Shown here piece by piece: positions 32,981 to 44,100 of a stretch of DNA of 64,000 nt. The stretch spans positions 1 through 64,000 of the forward strand of contig NZ_JACJSJ010000009.1 of NCBI RefSeq assembly GCF_014698115.1. Direction: 5' to 3'. Position 1 is the stretch's first letter. Every line of letters begins with the position of its first letter. Source of the DNA: Nostoc sp. FACHB-973 (GTDB taxonomy: Bacteria > Cyanobacteriota > Cyanobacteriia > Cyanobacteriales > Nostocaceae). The translations under genes were made by a program, and so were the position numbers. The notes under the pieces were generated by a model. The model had not been told where the DNA came from and ran no database searches. It saw nothing but the letters and a program-made list of their open reading frames with translations.

Positions 32981-33313
32981 ATTTATTTATAAATCACAAA
33001 AAAAAGAAATTTTATCAAAATACATCCTGCAAGAGAACTGATAACTTCATTGTTTACATCTTTCCCCATTCTTGAGTCAGGCTAACAGATGTGGTATAAA
33101 ATAGCGATTAAGGTTTTTTGATCAAAATTCTACATGAGAAAGACGCGATAAATCGCCGTCTCTACAAAGAATTGATTGTTGTAGAGACGGCGATTTATCG
33201 CGTCTCTTGCTTAACCGAACAGTATTGGGTAGGCGCCGACCCCATTTGAAACATAAAACTTAAAATATGTTTATTATCCTTTAAAATCATTTCCAGAGAT
33301 TTAGGTACGACAT
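32981..33313. other. Divergent spacer with MITE-like element
   Basis: No gene is seen. It holds the CAATAC-family element at 33103-33229 and the promoters of the flanking divergent genes. Confidence 0.55.
33103..33229. mobile_element. MITE-like element, CAATAC family, copy 3
   Basis: A perfect internal palindrome of more than 25 bp per arm (AGACGCGATAAATCGCCGTC and its complement) is joined by a short AGAATTGATTGT loop. The right end (CTTAACCGAACAGTATTGGG) matches copy 1, while the left end has lost the CAATAC part. GATTAAGGTTTTTTGATC at the left is shared with copy 1. Confidence 0.72.
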
Positions 33314-33715
33314 ATGGCTGATATTGTTGATATTGCTGTTAATGCTGAGTCTTTCAAAACACTAGTAGCGGCTGTACAAGCTGCTGGTTTAGTAGAAACA
33401 TTGAAAAGTCCTGGGCCTTTCACCGTCTTTGCTCCCAATGACGCTGCTTTTGCCAAGTTACCACCCGGAACTATTCAAACTCTGTTACAAAATATTCCTC
33501 AGTTAACGCGGATTTTAAAATATCATGTCGTTTCGGGAAAGCTGTTGCAGACAGATTTGGCACAACTCGGTACGGTGAATTCTGTGGAAGGTTCACCGAT
33601 TAAAATTAGTTGTTCTGATGGTTTTGAAGTTAAAAATGCCACAGTTTTGGCACCAAATATCGAAGCTGATAATGGTGTGATTCACGTTATTGATACAGTG
33701 ATTTTGCCTGGTTAA
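33314..33715 (+). CDS. Fasciclin (FAS1) domain protein
   Basis: This 133-residue protein is a single FAS1 domain. The H1 motif [16 protein letters not shown] (about 35-51) and the H2 motif [13 protein letters not shown] at the C-terminus are both clear. No signal peptide is visible, which is common for short cyanobacterial fasciclin proteins. The FAS1 fold mediates adhesion in other organisms; the role here is unknown. A GC-rich hairpin follows the stop codon. Confidence 0.93.
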   Translation: MADIVDIAVNAESFKTLVAAVQAAGLVETLKSPGPFTVFAPNDAAFAKLPPGTIQTLLQNIPQLTRILKYHVVSGKLLQTDLAQLGTVNSVEGSPIKISCSDGFEVKNATVLAPNIEADNGVIHVIDTVILPG

Positions 33716-33723
33716 TTCAGTCA

Positions 33724-33742
33724 GGGTGGGTGTTTCCCACCC
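33724..33742 (+). terminator. Probable terminator after fasciclin gene
   Basis: A GGGTGGG/CCCACCC 7-bp perfect stem with a TGTTT loop lies eight bases after the stop codon. The following sequence (GATTTATGCAAAATTTTTAT) is only moderately T-rich. Confidence 0.55.
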
Positions 33743-33925
33743 GATTTATGCAAAATTTTTATGACTCATTAGGATTCACTATTGTTACTATAAGAAATTA
33801 ATTTAATTATTTAAATTATGTTAAACTTTCAATTTTCATACTCTCGATATATGCTAAGGTAGATTTCATTATTTAGAAATAAGTTACATTATATATAGGT
33901 TGCTAACACTATCCCCAGGATCTTA

Positions 33926-34261
33926 ATGTTCGATTTCAACACCTTAGCTGAATTCTCTCGCGCCAACTGCGTGACTATTTGTGCATTTCTTGTACCAGCA
34001 AATTTGTTGGTGACAATTTTGACAATGGTTCTGACAGTGCTACGTCGCCCATCACATCAAATCTGGCAGTCTGCGGGAATTGCTAGCTTTTTCGCTTCCG
34101 TGATGCTATTGCACGTATACACTTGGTTTATGGTTGGTGTGGTGATGGCTCCTACTTATATCTTGATGTCTCTAGCAATCACCTGTTTGGTGATTAATTC
34201 GGCAGCAATTATTTTTCACAGACGCTACGCTAACATCCCCAGTCTTTCTAACAATGTCTGA
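33926..34261 (+). CDS. Conserved hypothetical small membrane protein
   Basis: This 111-residue protein has three membrane helices (about 14-38, 49-70, 74-96) and short hydrophilic ends. I recognise no named family, though proteins of this look are found across cyanobacteria. It lies between the fasciclin gene and the photolyase-like gene. A heptamer array starts just after its stop. Confidence 0.6.
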   Translation: MFDFNTLAEFSRANCVTICAFLVPANLLVTILTMVLTVLRRPSHQIWQSAGIASFFASVMLLHVYTWFMVGVVMAPTYILMSLAITCLVINSAAIIFHRRYANIPSLSNNV

Positions 34262-34272
34262 TATTTTTTTGT

Positions 34273-34352
34273 CATTTGTCATTTGTCCGTTGTGCTTTGT
34301 TAAAAAAATAATGACTAATGACTAATGACTAACGACCAATGACTAATGACTA
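34273..34352. repeat. Facing heptamer arrays that include a start codon
   Basis: Units of TTTGTCA type (about 34270-34290) face six ATGACTA-type units (34311-34352) across a short T/A-rich loop and can form a hairpin. The last heptamer supplies the ATG of the next gene at 34346. Confidence 0.82.
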
Positions 34353-34762
34353 AACCGATTGTTTGGGTAAATGGAGACTGCCTCAGTCCATATAATCCCG
34401 CATTAGAAGAATACCCTGATGCTCCCGCTATTTGGGTTTGGGACGACGCTTTGATAGAGGAATGGCAACTCAGCCTTAAACGGTTGACGTTTATTTACGA
34501 ATGTTTGCTAGAGTTACCTGTTGTCATCCGTCGTGGGGATGTGGTACAAGAAATTTTGGCTTTTGCTGAAGAACACAAAGCAGACTTAGTGGTGACAGTG
34601 GATAGTCCGAGTCCCCGCTTTGATGATATCTGCAATCAAATTGAGCGTTCCATAAAAGTGGAAGTGTTAGAGGTGGAACCATTTTTTGATTATGATGGCT
34701 ATATTGATTTGAAACGGTTTTCGCGGTATTGGAAAGTGGCTCAAAAGTATGTTTTTGAGTAG
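34346..34762 (+). CDS. Photolyase N-terminal-domain-like protein
   Basis: This 138-residue protein resembles only the N-terminal alpha/beta (antenna-binding) domain of photolyases/cryptochromes. It has IVWVNGDCLSPYNPALEEYPDAPAIWVWDDAL, then LKRLTFIYECLLELPVVIRRGD and VVQEILAFAEEHKADLVVTVDSP. These fit the strand-loop-helix order and the ...L.V..G...E.L..... pattern of that domain. The FAD-binding helical part is absent. The start codon is inside a heptamer repeat, and no Shine-Dalgarno is present. It may be a stand-alone cyanobacterial family; the function is unknown. Confidence 0.6.
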   Translation: MTKPIVWVNGDCLSPYNPALEEYPDAPAIWVWDDALIEEWQLSLKRLTFIYECLLELPVVIRRGDVVQEILAFAEEHKADLVVTVDSPSPRFDDICNQIERSIKVEVLEVEPFFDYDGYIDLKRFSRYWKVAQKYVFE

Positions 34763-35098
34763 GTTACAGCAATTTTCATGTATTTGAACCACATCTGTCG
34801 TAGGGGCACAGCAATGCTGTGCCCCTACCGCGTGGTCTATTTACCTGAAAATAGCTGTAATTGTAAAATTGTGATCATTGGCGATCGCTAAAAGCTTACA
34901 CTATTTTGAATTTTTTTGGGTTGCGAGTGAATCAATCTCTCGCAATCATTTTTCATATTGGTATTAGATTCCCGACTTATAGCGATTTTCATTTGAATGA
35001 GATATATGCTAGGGACGCACAGCTGTGCGCCCCTACGAATTGTCTGTACTCCACGCAATTGCAAACTGCTATATATTAAAAATTGAGAATTCTATTGT
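34763..35098. other. Convergent spacer with palindrome and MITE-like element
   Basis: No gene is seen. It holds a dispersed repeat at about 34790-34850 that includes the GTAGGGGC palindrome (34800-34828) and the 96-bp element at 34978-35073. Confidence 0.6.
34978..35073. mobile_element. MITE-like element, TATAGCGATT family, copy 1
   Basis: The left end TATAGCGATTTTCATTTG and right end AACTGCTATATA are related inverted repeats. The centre holds the GCACAGCTGTGC palindrome. A second copy of almost the same length lies at 54820-54914. Confidence 0.65.
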
Positions 35099-38000
35099 TT
35101 ACTTACAAGACTGCTTCAAACTTTTATAATCTTCTGGATGAGTCAGAAAATAGTCTTGGAGCCATTGACATCCTCGTGTGAGTAAATCATCTAATTGCAA
35201 ACTCCATAAAATTACTTTATCATCCTTACTGGCAGAGGCAATAACTTTTCCATCATGACTAAAACTGACGCTGGTTACTGAACCTTTATGTCCAAGCAAT
35301 GTAGTGATGGGAATTCCATCTTTTTTCCAAAGCTTGATAGTTTGATCATCACTACCAGAAGCAATAATTTCTGCATTAGGGCTGAAACTGACACTATTTA
35401 CTGCACCGCTATGTCCAGTCAGGGTAGTAATTAAAGTTCCATCTTTTTCCCAAAGCTTGATAGTTTGATCTTTACTTCCGGAAGCAATAATTTTACCATC
35501 AGGACTAAAATTAATACTATTAATACCTTTTCTATGTCCAGTTAGGGTAGTAATTAAAGTTCCATCTAGCCGCCGAAGTTCAATAGTTCCATCATCATCA
35601 CCACCAGAAGCAATAATTTTACCATCAGGGCTGAAACTGACACTTGTTACCCAATTTTTATGCCCAGTGAAGAATTTAGTCGAGGGTTGAATTAAAGTTC
35701 CGTCCCACTTCCAAACTTCAATAAATCCTTTATCAGTACCAAAAGCAAGTATTTTTTGGTTGGGGCTGAAACTAAGGCTTGTTACCTTTTTATGCTCACT
35801 CAAAGGATAAATTCGAGTACCATCTTGCTGCCATAGTTTAGTAACTAATTGATTAGTAGCAACGGCAATAGTTTTATTATCGGGGCTAAAACTAATACTA
35901 TTGACCCAATCTTGATGCCCTGTGAGGTTAGCAATGAGAGTTCCATTTCGCTGCCATAATTTCACAGTACCATCGTTACCACCAGAGGCTATTATTTTAC
36001 CATCACGGCTGAAATTTAGACTAGTGATACCGCCTTGATGCCCAGTTAATGTAGTCATCATATCTGCGTTCAGCTTCCAGAGTTTCACAATTCCGTCTTC
36101 ACTACCAGAAGCAATGATGTTGTTATCTTGACTCCAAGTCACACTAGCTACCGAATCACCATGCCCAACGAAGGTATTAATTAGAGTACCATCTAGTTGC
36201 CAGATTTTTACAGTTTGGTCACTACTACTAGAAGCGATTATTTTACCATCTCGGCTGAAACTAACAGCATTTATCCTACTTGTATGTCCCTTGAAAGTTC
36301 TAATTAGAGTACCATCTTTTTTCCAAAGTTTAATAGTTTTGTCATCGCTAGCAGAAGCAATATTTTCTCCATCATGGCTAAAATTAATGCTTGTCACCCA
36401 ACCTTCATGTCCAACAATTTTTTTGATTAAAGTGCCATCAATTTTGTATATTTCAATATTTCCCTCTTCATTTCCAACAGCAATAACTTCACCATTAGGG
36501 CTGATATTGGCGCTGGTGATTGCATTACTTTTGAGTGAGATAGTTTTAATAAGAGTATTATCTAGCTGCGAGAATTTTATAGTGCCATCTTTGCTGATAG
36601 AAACAAGAGTATTATCAGAAATGAAAATAGCACTGACTAACCAAATTTTATCCTTAGATAAAGTTTTAATAAAACTACCATCTCGATTCCAGAGTTGAAT
36701 AGTTCCGTCTTGGCTAGCTGAAGCAATAATTTTGCTATTGGGACTAAAGCCGATACTTTTTACTTTATTTGTATGACTAGAAATAGTAGCGATCGCAGTT
36801 CCATTTTCATGCCATAGTTTAATAGTACCATCATCGCCACCAGAAGCAATTATTTTACCATCAGGACTAAAAGTTAGATAATTAAGTGTTGTTTGACCAC
36901 TATCAAATTGATTATATTCATGAATATCCGTGAGAATATTCAGTAAAGCAGATAAAGGAGTGATTGTTTGATATTCTCCCAAAGAAGACTGATTTTTCAC
37001 AAGATATTTTAAATCTTGTCCAGCCTTCATAGCTAGAAGTAAAGCTTCCAGTTGTTTCGATTGAAATTGTTGTGTAGCATTATAGCCGACTTGTGTAAGT
37101 CTTGTAGCTTCCTTCGCGGTGTATAGTTGATTTTGTCCCACAATCACACTGATTAAAATCAGGAGAGTTGCGATACTTCCCCCAGCCCAAATTCTATATT
37201 TTGCTTTTTTATTCGCGCTAGCTAATTTTTGTTTAGCGATTTGATTAGCTTTAGTTAATCGTTCACTAGCTTCGGTTAATTGTTGGTTAACTTCAATTTG
37301 TAATTCCGTAGCAACTTTTTGACTTTCTTGTAAAAACTCATAATCTAAATTACTTAAACTTTTGCCAACCGCCCATCCTAAAGCTTCATCTAAAGCTTTC
37401 CCTTGTAATAGCCAATATGAATCTTGTTGAGAATTCAACCAGTTATTAATTGCTTCACTATAAGGACGGAGTTTATCTAATTCTTGCCTCAGCCAGGTTT
37501 GATTAAAAATTGCTTCATAAATAGGATTATATACTTTTAAATAACCATCGTGTTTGACTACTAAACCTGATAACCTTAATTCTGTTTGCTCTTGACTGCC
37601 ATCTATGAAAACTCCCTTGCTTGAGTGTAAAACTTGCTGATATAATCCGAGTAATCTGCCAGCTTTGTGTTCATTTCGTAAAAGGCGATCGCGGATTGTT
37701 CTTAAATGCTCAGGTTCATCCTGACTTTCCCAATTATCGATGATATAATTTTGAACTAATTCATTAATATTGAGATAGCTATTCTCTGTTTCTTGTACAA
37801 TTAAACTGCATAACTTCTGAGTTAAAAAAGGTTGTCCAGCAGTCCAGTTTAACACACCTTGTAACACCATTTCTGGATGCTCTACCTTATCCGCTAACCC
37901 TGGAATTAATGCATTTTTTGCTTCTGCAAAGCTAAACCCAGTTAATTCTATAGAACTACCAATATTAAATGGTGTGCGTTCTTTTTCTTGAATCAAATCT

Positions 38001-38551
38001 CCAGGTGTAGCTACTCCCAGCAGACAAAAAGTTAAACGTTCATATTTTGAAGATTCAGCCCGGAGATTATAGCAAGCGCGAATTAAAGCAAAAAAATCAT
38101 CCTTAAATTTACTCTTGATTAAACTATCAATTTCATCAATAAAAATAATAATATTAGAGCTAAACTTATTCAACAGCAACGACTCTAAAAGTAAATTTAA
38201 TCTCTGTATCTCTGTCCAAGATTCATGCTGTAACCACCAGCTATTAAAATCGATATCATCTATTTCAAAACTAGATAATAACTGATTCGCAAAACCTTTA
38301 TACCATTTTTCTGAACTAGTATGACTACCAAGAATAGTTAAATCAATAGAAGCACATTTAATGCCTATCGCCTTAAGTTTTTTGATTGCTTGAACTCGCA
38401 AACTAGATTTACCCATCTGACGCGAGTTAAACACAAAACAATATTCCCCAGCCTTCAGCAACTCAAAAATTTGTCCATCTGCTTTCCTAACCACATAAGT
38501 GCGATGATTAGCATTTAAACTCCCACCAACCTTATAATAATTAAACTCCAT
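35099..38551 (-). CDS. AAA-like ATPase with 14 WD40 repeats
   Basis: This 1150-residue protein has an N-terminal AAA-like (AAA_14/AAA-35 type) NTPase domain (about 1-370) with Walker [10 protein letters not shown] (42-50) and Walker [10 protein letters not shown] (134-142). A long helical region follows with a membrane helix near 466-485 ([18 protein letters not shown]), then fourteen WD40 repeats that could form two seven-bladed propellers. The frame is open from 38617, but its first 22 codons cross a dispersed CTCTGCG repeat. The ATG at 38551 gives the family start ([11 protein letters not shown]). Such proteins are signalling platforms in filamentous cyanobacteria; specific roles are mostly unknown. 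It follows the AAA-like HTH gene by 56 bp. Confidence 0.9.
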   Translation of the reverse strand: MEFNYYKVGGSLNANHRTYVVRKADGQIFELLKAGEYCFVFNSRQMGKSSLRVQAIKKLKAIGIKCASIDLTILGSHTSSEKWYKGFANQLLSSFEIDDIDFNSWWLQHESWTEIQRLNLLLESLLLNKFSSNIIIFIDEIDSLIKSKFKDDFFALIRACYNLRAESSKYERLTFCLLGVATPGDLIQEKERTPFNIGSSIELTGFSFAEAKNALIPGLADKVEHPEMVLQGVLNWTAGQPFLTQKLCSLIVQETENSYLNINELVQNYIIDNWESQDEPEHLRTIRDRLLRNEHKAGRLLGLYQQVLHSSKGVFIDGSQEQTELRLSGLVVKHDGYLKVYNPIYEAIFNQTWLRQELDKLRPYSEAINNWLNSQQDSYWLLQGKALDEALGWAVGKSLSNLDYEFLQESQKVATELQIEVNQQLTEASERLTKANQIAKQKLASANKKAKYRIWAGGSIATLLILISVIVGQNQLYTAKEATRLTQVGYNATQQFQSKQLEALLLAMKAGQDLKYLVKNQSSLGEYQTITPLSALLNILTDIHEYNQFDSGQTTLNYLTFSPDGKIIASGGDDGTIKLWHENGTAIATISSHTNKVKSIGFSPNSKIIASASQDGTIQLWNRDGSFIKTLSKDKIWLVSAIFISDNTLVSISKDGTIKFSQLDNTLIKTISLKSNAITSANISPNGEVIAVGNEEGNIEIYKIDGTLIKKIVGHEGWVTSINFSHDGENIASASDDKTIKLWKKDGTLIRTFKGHTSRINAVSFSRDGKIIASSSSDQTVKIWQLDGTLINTFVGHGDSVASVTWSQDNNIIASGSEDGIVKLWKLNADMMTTLTGHQGGITSLNFSRDGKIIASGGNDGTVKLWQRNGTLIANLTGHQDWVNSISFSPDNKTIAVATNQLVTKLWQQDGTRIYPLSEHKKVTSLSFSPNQKILAFGTDKGFIEVWKWDGTLIQPSTKFFTGHKNWVTSVSFSPDGKIIASGGDDDGTIELRRLDGTLITTLTGHRKGINSINFSPDGKIIASGSKDQTIKLWEKDGTLITTLTGHSGAVNSVSFSPNAEIIASGSDDQTIKLWKKDGIPITTLLGHKGSVTSVSFSHDGKVIASASKDDKVILWSLQLDDLLTRGCQWLQDYFLTHPEDYKSLKQSCK

Positions 38552-38600
38552 TCCTCCTCTCTGCGCCTCCGCGTCTCTGCGTGAGATTATTTTTAAATTC
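38552..38600. repeat. CTCTGCG-type dispersed repeat
   Basis: The 56-bp spacer between the two AAA-like genes contains, on the minus strand, TCTCACGCAGAGACGCGGAG and following bases. Almost the same string lies at about 53502-53540 ahead of the HtrA-like gene. Confidence 0.65.
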
Positions 38601-38607
38601 AAACTAT

Positions 38608-39906
38608 TTACAGCCAATGACCAAAATATTCCTGATACAATCTACACCGTGCCACCACACAATTACTATTAAACTTAATCACCCCCATACTATCCAACTG
38701 ATAAATTTGCCGATTTTTTCGCTCGATTTTAATTCCTTGACTATTACTAACTATCTCCTTAAATACCCTCCCCAACTCTGGATTTTCTTGAAAAGCCTCC
38801 AAATGTCGCCGTAAATGTTCAGTAAAAATCCCTGCATCTGTACTAGCCTCTTCCAACAATTCCCCAATAGTGACATCCTGACAAACTAAATAATAAAGTG
38901 CTAACCGCACCAAATAAGGATGTCCCCCCACCAAAGACATAATCGCAAAAATATTGTTACTATCTAATCCATGTCGAATAGCTAAACTCTTCACCTGTTC
39001 TTCACTAAACTCCTCCAATTTAATTGGTAACCCCACATTAAAAGGAGATTGATTAATATCTAAACGTCCATAATCTTCCGTAGAATGTGCTACTAATAGT
39101 CGCAACTTTTCCCATATCTCCGATTCATTAGCATTTTCATTCCAATTACGTAACATCGGAAAAAAATTTTGATAAATTTCTGGATACTCAAATAATTTAT
39201 CTACCTCATCTAAAGCTAAAACTAAAACACCATCTAATTGTTTCAGCAAACTTTGAAATGTCCGAGTGCAGTTTACCATACTGGGAATATCCGTATCCCA
39301 CACTGTTAACGGAGGTGCTGAAGATAATTGATTAATCACATAAGCATAAAAACTGCGGAGAAAATCATTAGCGTTAATAAATTTATTTGTTTCTATTAAA
39401 CTAAAATTCAAATAAACCGTACTATAACCACTTTTCTTCGCCTCAGCCATAATTCTTTTCAACAGCGAAGTTTTACCCATCTGCTTAGGTGCTTTAATCC
39501 GAATTAGTGCGCCCGGTTCTTTAATAGCAGTAAAACAACGAGATTCAACAGGAGAACGTTCTTGATAAAAAGCAGAATTTAGTGGTTCTGCTCCTTCTGG
39601 AAAGCGGATATTCTGGATAATGTGCCCACATTTTTCTAAAGCTTTAACACTAACTAACTCCGGCTTATATTTAGCAAACATCTCAATCAAATTACAACGA
39701 TAATCTGGTTCCGTTTCAGGAGGAAAGCCAAATTTAGTAGATATATTTCTGAGCTGATGACTAGCTGTAGAACGATGGGTAGCGCCAAGTTCTCTAGCTA
39801 TCTGTTCATCTGTTTGTCCAGCTAAAAATAAAGGCAATACTTTCTTTTGTTTCGGAGTCAATTCATTCTGATATATTTTTTCAAAATTTTCTTGATTGAT
39901 CGACAT
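38608..39906 (-). CDS. AAA-like domain protein with N-terminal HTH
   Basis: This 432-residue protein begins with a LuxR/NarL-like helix-turn-helix (about 15-62: [40 protein letters not shown]). This is the type found at the N-terminus of vWA-MoxR-associated and AAA-like proteins. An AAA-like NTPase domain follows with Walker [10 protein letters not shown] (139-147) and Walker [11 protein letters not shown]. The C-terminal region ([12 protein letters not shown]...) resembles a winged helix. It probably acts as an NTP-dependent switch that binds DNA or partner proteins. It precedes the AAA/WD40 gene in a likely two-gene operon. Confidence 0.88.
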   Translation of the reverse strand: MSINQENFEKIYQNELTPKQKKVLPLFLAGQTDEQIARELGATHRSTASHQLRNISTKFGFPPETEPDYRCNLIEMFAKYKPELVSVKALEKCGHIIQNIRFPEGAEPLNSAFYQERSPVESRCFTAIKEPGALIRIKAPKQMGKTSLLKRIMAEAKKSGYSTVYLNFSLIETNKFINANDFLRSFYAYVINQLSSAPPLTVWDTDIPSMVNCTRTFQSLLKQLDGVLVLALDEVDKLFEYPEIYQNFFPMLRNWNENANESEIWEKLRLLVAHSTEDYGRLDINQSPFNVGLPIKLEEFSEEQVKSLAIRHGLDSNNIFAIMSLVGGHPYLVRLALYYLVCQDVTIGELLEEASTDAGIFTEHLRRHLEAFQENPELGRVFKEIVSNSQGIKIERKNRQIYQLDSMGVIKFNSNCVVARCRLYQEYFGHWL

Positions 39907-40387
39907 TTTTTTAGTTATGATTCATCCATTTTTAACTACAGTACTAAATCCTAAGTAAGGTGGGTTAGACGCTCATGTTATCTTTATTGTTACAAATCAT
40001 AATGACGATGCAAGAAATTTTTGGGGTACTTGACTTTGTGTCACTCACAAACAAACATTAGACTATTTTAGTGGCAGTTATATTTCTCCAAATAAAAAAT
40101 AATATATATGACAAGAAGACAAGTAGCGATCGCCAAAAAATTTCATATTTACTTTAGCAAGTTTATGGTAAATATTGACAATGGTGAAGAAAACTTCACC
40201 TTAATAGCTGTGTAAGTGAAATAGATGAACTTTTTATCAAATATGCAGTTGTCTATAAATTTGATTTTAAGATGAATATTAAGAATCAACTTTGATTTTT
40301 ATCTGTAGCGATCGCGCTGATTTTGATAAAATATTTGATTCGCAATTATTCCAAAAGCCTTGTTTTTCAGAATTGACGGAGAAAATT
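39907..40387. other. Divergent intergenic region
   Basis: It lies between the AAA-HTH gene (minus) and the COP23 gene (plus) and is AT-rich. It has HIP1 sites near 40128 and 40309. No gene or clear repeat is seen. A frame extending the COP23 gene upstream to 40292 is not needed. Confidence 0.5.
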
Positions 40388-40933
40388 ATGCAACTCAAAT
40401 CAATCATTTCTCTATTAACTGGCTGCGCTTTGACCGCTGTTTGCACCACTTCCATAGTTAGTCAAGCCAAAGCTGATGATGAAGTTCGTTTTATCTGTGC
40501 TTCAGGTTACGACCAAGAAGCTAATCTACGCGTGCCCACTACTTACGCTTGGACATCACGAGGGAAAATTGCAATTATCCGTTGGAAATATGGGTGGTTT
40601 AATAGTAAGACTGTTACCCCAGAACAGCGTTGCGAACAAGTATCGTCTCGATTCCAGACTGCTTACAACAATCAAAGTCTTGCTTATATCACTAACGGTA
40701 CAGTCAACAATCAACCAGTGATTTGCACAGCCAAAGAAGTAGATGCACCTTGCAATACCACACTGCTAACTCTACGACCTGAAGACGATCCTCTACAGAT
40801 TCTTGAAGAACTTAAAGAAATTCTTAGAGGGCGTGCTACTAAACCGATAGAACATAGTTCTAAACAAGAACCAGTTTACTACAAAATTGATATTAAGAAG
40901 TTTCTGCAAACAACCCCCGTTGAGAAAGAATAA
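40388..40933 (+). CDS. COP23 domain protein, exported
   Basis: This 181-residue protein has a signal peptide (about 1-30, MQLKSIISLLTGCALTAVCTTSIVSQAKA) and a COP23-type domain containing paired cysteines, FICASGYD..., W.YGWFNSKTVTPEQRCEQVSSRFQTAY and ...PVICTAKEVDAPCNTTLLTLRP. COP23 was described as a circadian-oscillating membrane-associated protein in Crocosphaera/Cyanothece; its biochemical role is unknown. The ATG at 40388 has GGAG upstream, so I prefer it to the longer frame from 40292. It is followed by four hairpins and the protease-TPR array on the same strand. Confidence 0.85.
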   Translation: MQLKSIISLLTGCALTAVCTTSIVSQAKADDEVRFICASGYDQEANLRVPTTYAWTSRGKIAIIRWKYGWFNSKTVTPEQRCEQVSSRFQTAYNNQSLAYITNGTVNNQPVICTAKEVDAPCNTTLLTLRPEDDPLQILEELKEILRGRATKPIEHSSKQEPVYYKIDIKKFLQTTPVEKE

Positions 40934-40974
40934 TATCAAGTTTCAATTGAAATCTCCTAGCTGAATCATCAGCC

Positions 40975-41090
40975 GCTAGGGGTTATAAACCCCTAGCTAA
41001 AAGCTCAAGTCATCTCCAGATGACTAGATAAAAATTTAAGTCCACTTGAGTGGACTTAAGCTATTAGCCTGTAACTTCGAGTTCCAGGCT
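40975..41090. repeat. Four consecutive perfect hairpins
   Basis: Four stems follow one another: GCTAGGGGTT/AACCCCTAGC (40975-40997), AGTCATCT/AGATGACT (41008-41025), TTAAGTCCACT/AGTGGACTTAA (41036-41059) and AGCCTG/CAGGCT (41066-41090). They fill the spacer between the COP23 gene and the first protease-TPR gene. Confidence 0.85.
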
Positions 41091-41118
41091 GGATGAGTCA
41101 CTTTATCCAACTACAAAA

Positions 41119-44100
41119 ATGAACAAATTTAATTCGTTGATCCTCGCTATCTTAAGTACTTATTTAGTACTCCCTACAGTCTATGCTACGACATCCCAGC
41201 AGTTATATAATCAACCTAACTTTATACTTGCTAATACCTTATCATCAGAACAAATCCGTCAATTAGCCCAATCTGTTACTGTTAAAGTCTTGAGTCGGAA
41301 TAAAGGTGGAAGTGGAGTATTAGTTAGCAAACAAGGAAAAACTTACACTATCATAACCAACGCTCATGTTATTAGTAGCAAACGAACCCATAGTATTCAA
41401 ACATTTGATGGCAAAACTTATACAGCTACAGTTATTAGTCGTGGTGATTCTTTAGCTGCTAATGATTTGGCTGTGTTGCAGTTTCAATCTGAAGAAAACT
41501 ACCAAATTGTTTCTTTGACAAACACCTCTAATTTATCAGAAAATCAAGAAGTATTTGCTGCTGGGTTTCCTGATGATAGTAAAGAATTAGTCATCACCAA
41601 TGGCAAAATATCTCTGTTATCTAACCAACCATTAGTAGGAGGTTATCAGATTGGTTACACTAACGAAATTAGACAAGGAATGAGTGGAGGGGCACTATTA
41701 AATCAAGAAGGTAAATTAATTGGGGTGAATGGATTACTGAACAATGCGATTTTAAATGAGGCTTACTTTTATCAAGATGGAACTCGCCCCACTCCAGAAC
41801 AACTTCAGCAGTTGAAAAAATTCAGCTTTGCAGTTCCCATTCAAACTTTAGCAAAAGTCGCACCTAATTTAGCAATTATTCCTCCAGAATGGCGCAATCA
41901 ACAACAAGCAACAAAACCGCCAGTGGGTAATACATTCGCTGATAAAGTTAATAACATTGCCGAACAAATTACCGTGCGGATTGACTCAAAAAATAATGGC
42001 AATGGTTCCGGAGTAATTATTGCTAAAGAAGGAGAAACCTACTATGTAGCTACTGCACGTCACGTAGTAAAGACTCCAGATAATTACGAAATTGTCACCC
42101 CAGATGGTAAGCAATATGCAGTCAAATCAGAGAACATATTTAAGTCAGAGGCATTAGACGCAGCAATTCTTAAGTTTACTAGTAACCAAACTTATTTAAT
42201 TGCCACGCTTTCTACATATAATCTTTCATTGAGTAATGCCTTGACTCATACAGAAACATCGTGGGTATTTGTATCTGGATTTCCCAAAGCAAATAGAGGT
42301 AATCGAAAACTAACTCCGGGATTTATTTCTTTAGTAGAAGTATTAGTTGGACGTGCAGAAAGTAATGAGTTATTGCAGGGGTTCTTGAATCGAGGTTATA
42401 GGCTTGTATATTCCAATTTGTCATTACCTGGAATGAGTGGTGGACCAGTAGTAGATGTTATGGGGGAAGTGATTGGGATTAATACAGGGATTGAAAATCC
42501 CAAAATAAAGGATATTCAAATAGGTTTTGGGTATGGAGTACCCAGTAGTAGCATTTTGAGTTTAGCTACACAAGCAGGACTGAAGAAAGAATCATTAAAA
42601 GTTGTTAGTACTAAGCCACCAAGCCTCAAGGATTCAGAAATTGCTTTATTGGCGAATCATCCATTATTTGCGATCAAAAAACCATCAGCAGATGCTACTG
42701 AAAACGATTGGTTTCAATATGCTAATCAAATGTGGCGTATTCAAAGAATTTCAGAAACAATATCTGTTTTACAAGAAACTGTTAAACGCAAACCTGATTT
42801 TTATCAAGCTTATTTTGTTCTTGGTGCAGCACTAAAAGAAAGTAATGATTATGAAAAAGCTTTAGCTGCTCTTGATAAAGCAACTATGCTAAAACCTGAT
42901 TATTATGAAGCTTGGAAGCAAAAAAGTAGTGTATTGTATTACTTAAAAAAATATCCCTTGGCTTTAGCAGCCATTGACAAAGCTATTGAATATAATGATG
43001 ACGATGGGAGCCTTTATTTATCCCGTAGTTTGATATTGTCCAACTTACAACGCTATCCAGAAGCACTAGCAACAATTGATAAAGCAATTCAGATTCAGCC
43101 GTTTTATTTGAACTACCTTAGACGGGGTAGTATCCACTTTCAGTTGCAAGATTATCAAGGGGCGCTGTCTGATGCGAATCAAGTGATTAAACTCCAGCCT
43201 GACTTTGCTCTTGCTTACGCCTTACGGGGTGCTAGTCACTATCTATTGAAAGACGCTCAAGGTGGACTAGCTGATATGAATCAAGCAATCAAGCTCGAAC
43301 CTGATAATCCACAAATCTACTTAATGCAGGGCTATGTGCGTTCTAATTTGAAAGATTATCAGGGAGCGCTTTCAGATTACAATGAAGTGATTAAACTTCA
43401 GCCTAATAATGGAGAAGCCTACTTATTGCGATCTGGTATCCGCTCTCAGTTAGAAGATTTTAATGGAGGTTTAGCTGATTTGCAGCTTGGTGTTCGCTTT
43501 CTGATAAAAGAGAATCGGGGAACATTACCTGATAGTCTGAATGCAATTCTCAAACAGCCCAAGGATGGAAGAAGTTACTCTTTACGGGGTATTGTCCGTT
43601 CTGAATTACAAGATTTTCAAGGAGCGCTATCAGATTATAATCAAGCGATTAAATTGGGATTAAATTATGTAATAGTCTATTCAAATCGGGGTGATATTTA
43701 CGTTCAATTAAAAGATTACCCAGCAGCATTAGCAGATTATAGTCAAGCGATTAAACTTCAGCCTGATAATGCACAAGTTTATTACGTGCGGGGTGTTGTC
43801 CGTTTTGATTTGAAAGATTATCAGGGAGCGCTGGCTGATTACACCAAAGCCATTGCGATTAATCCTCAGTTGGCTAAGGCTTACAAAAATCGGGGGGATC
43901 TTTACACTAAGCAGAAAAAATGGGATTTAGCACTAGCTGATTATACCAAAGCCATTGCGATTAATCCTGAGTATGCTCAAGCTTACAAAAATCGGGGTGA
44001 TCTTTACACTAAGCAGAAAAAATGGGATTTAGCACTAGCTGATTATACCAAAGCCATTGCGATTAATCCTGAGTATGCCCAAGCTTACAAAAATCGGGGT

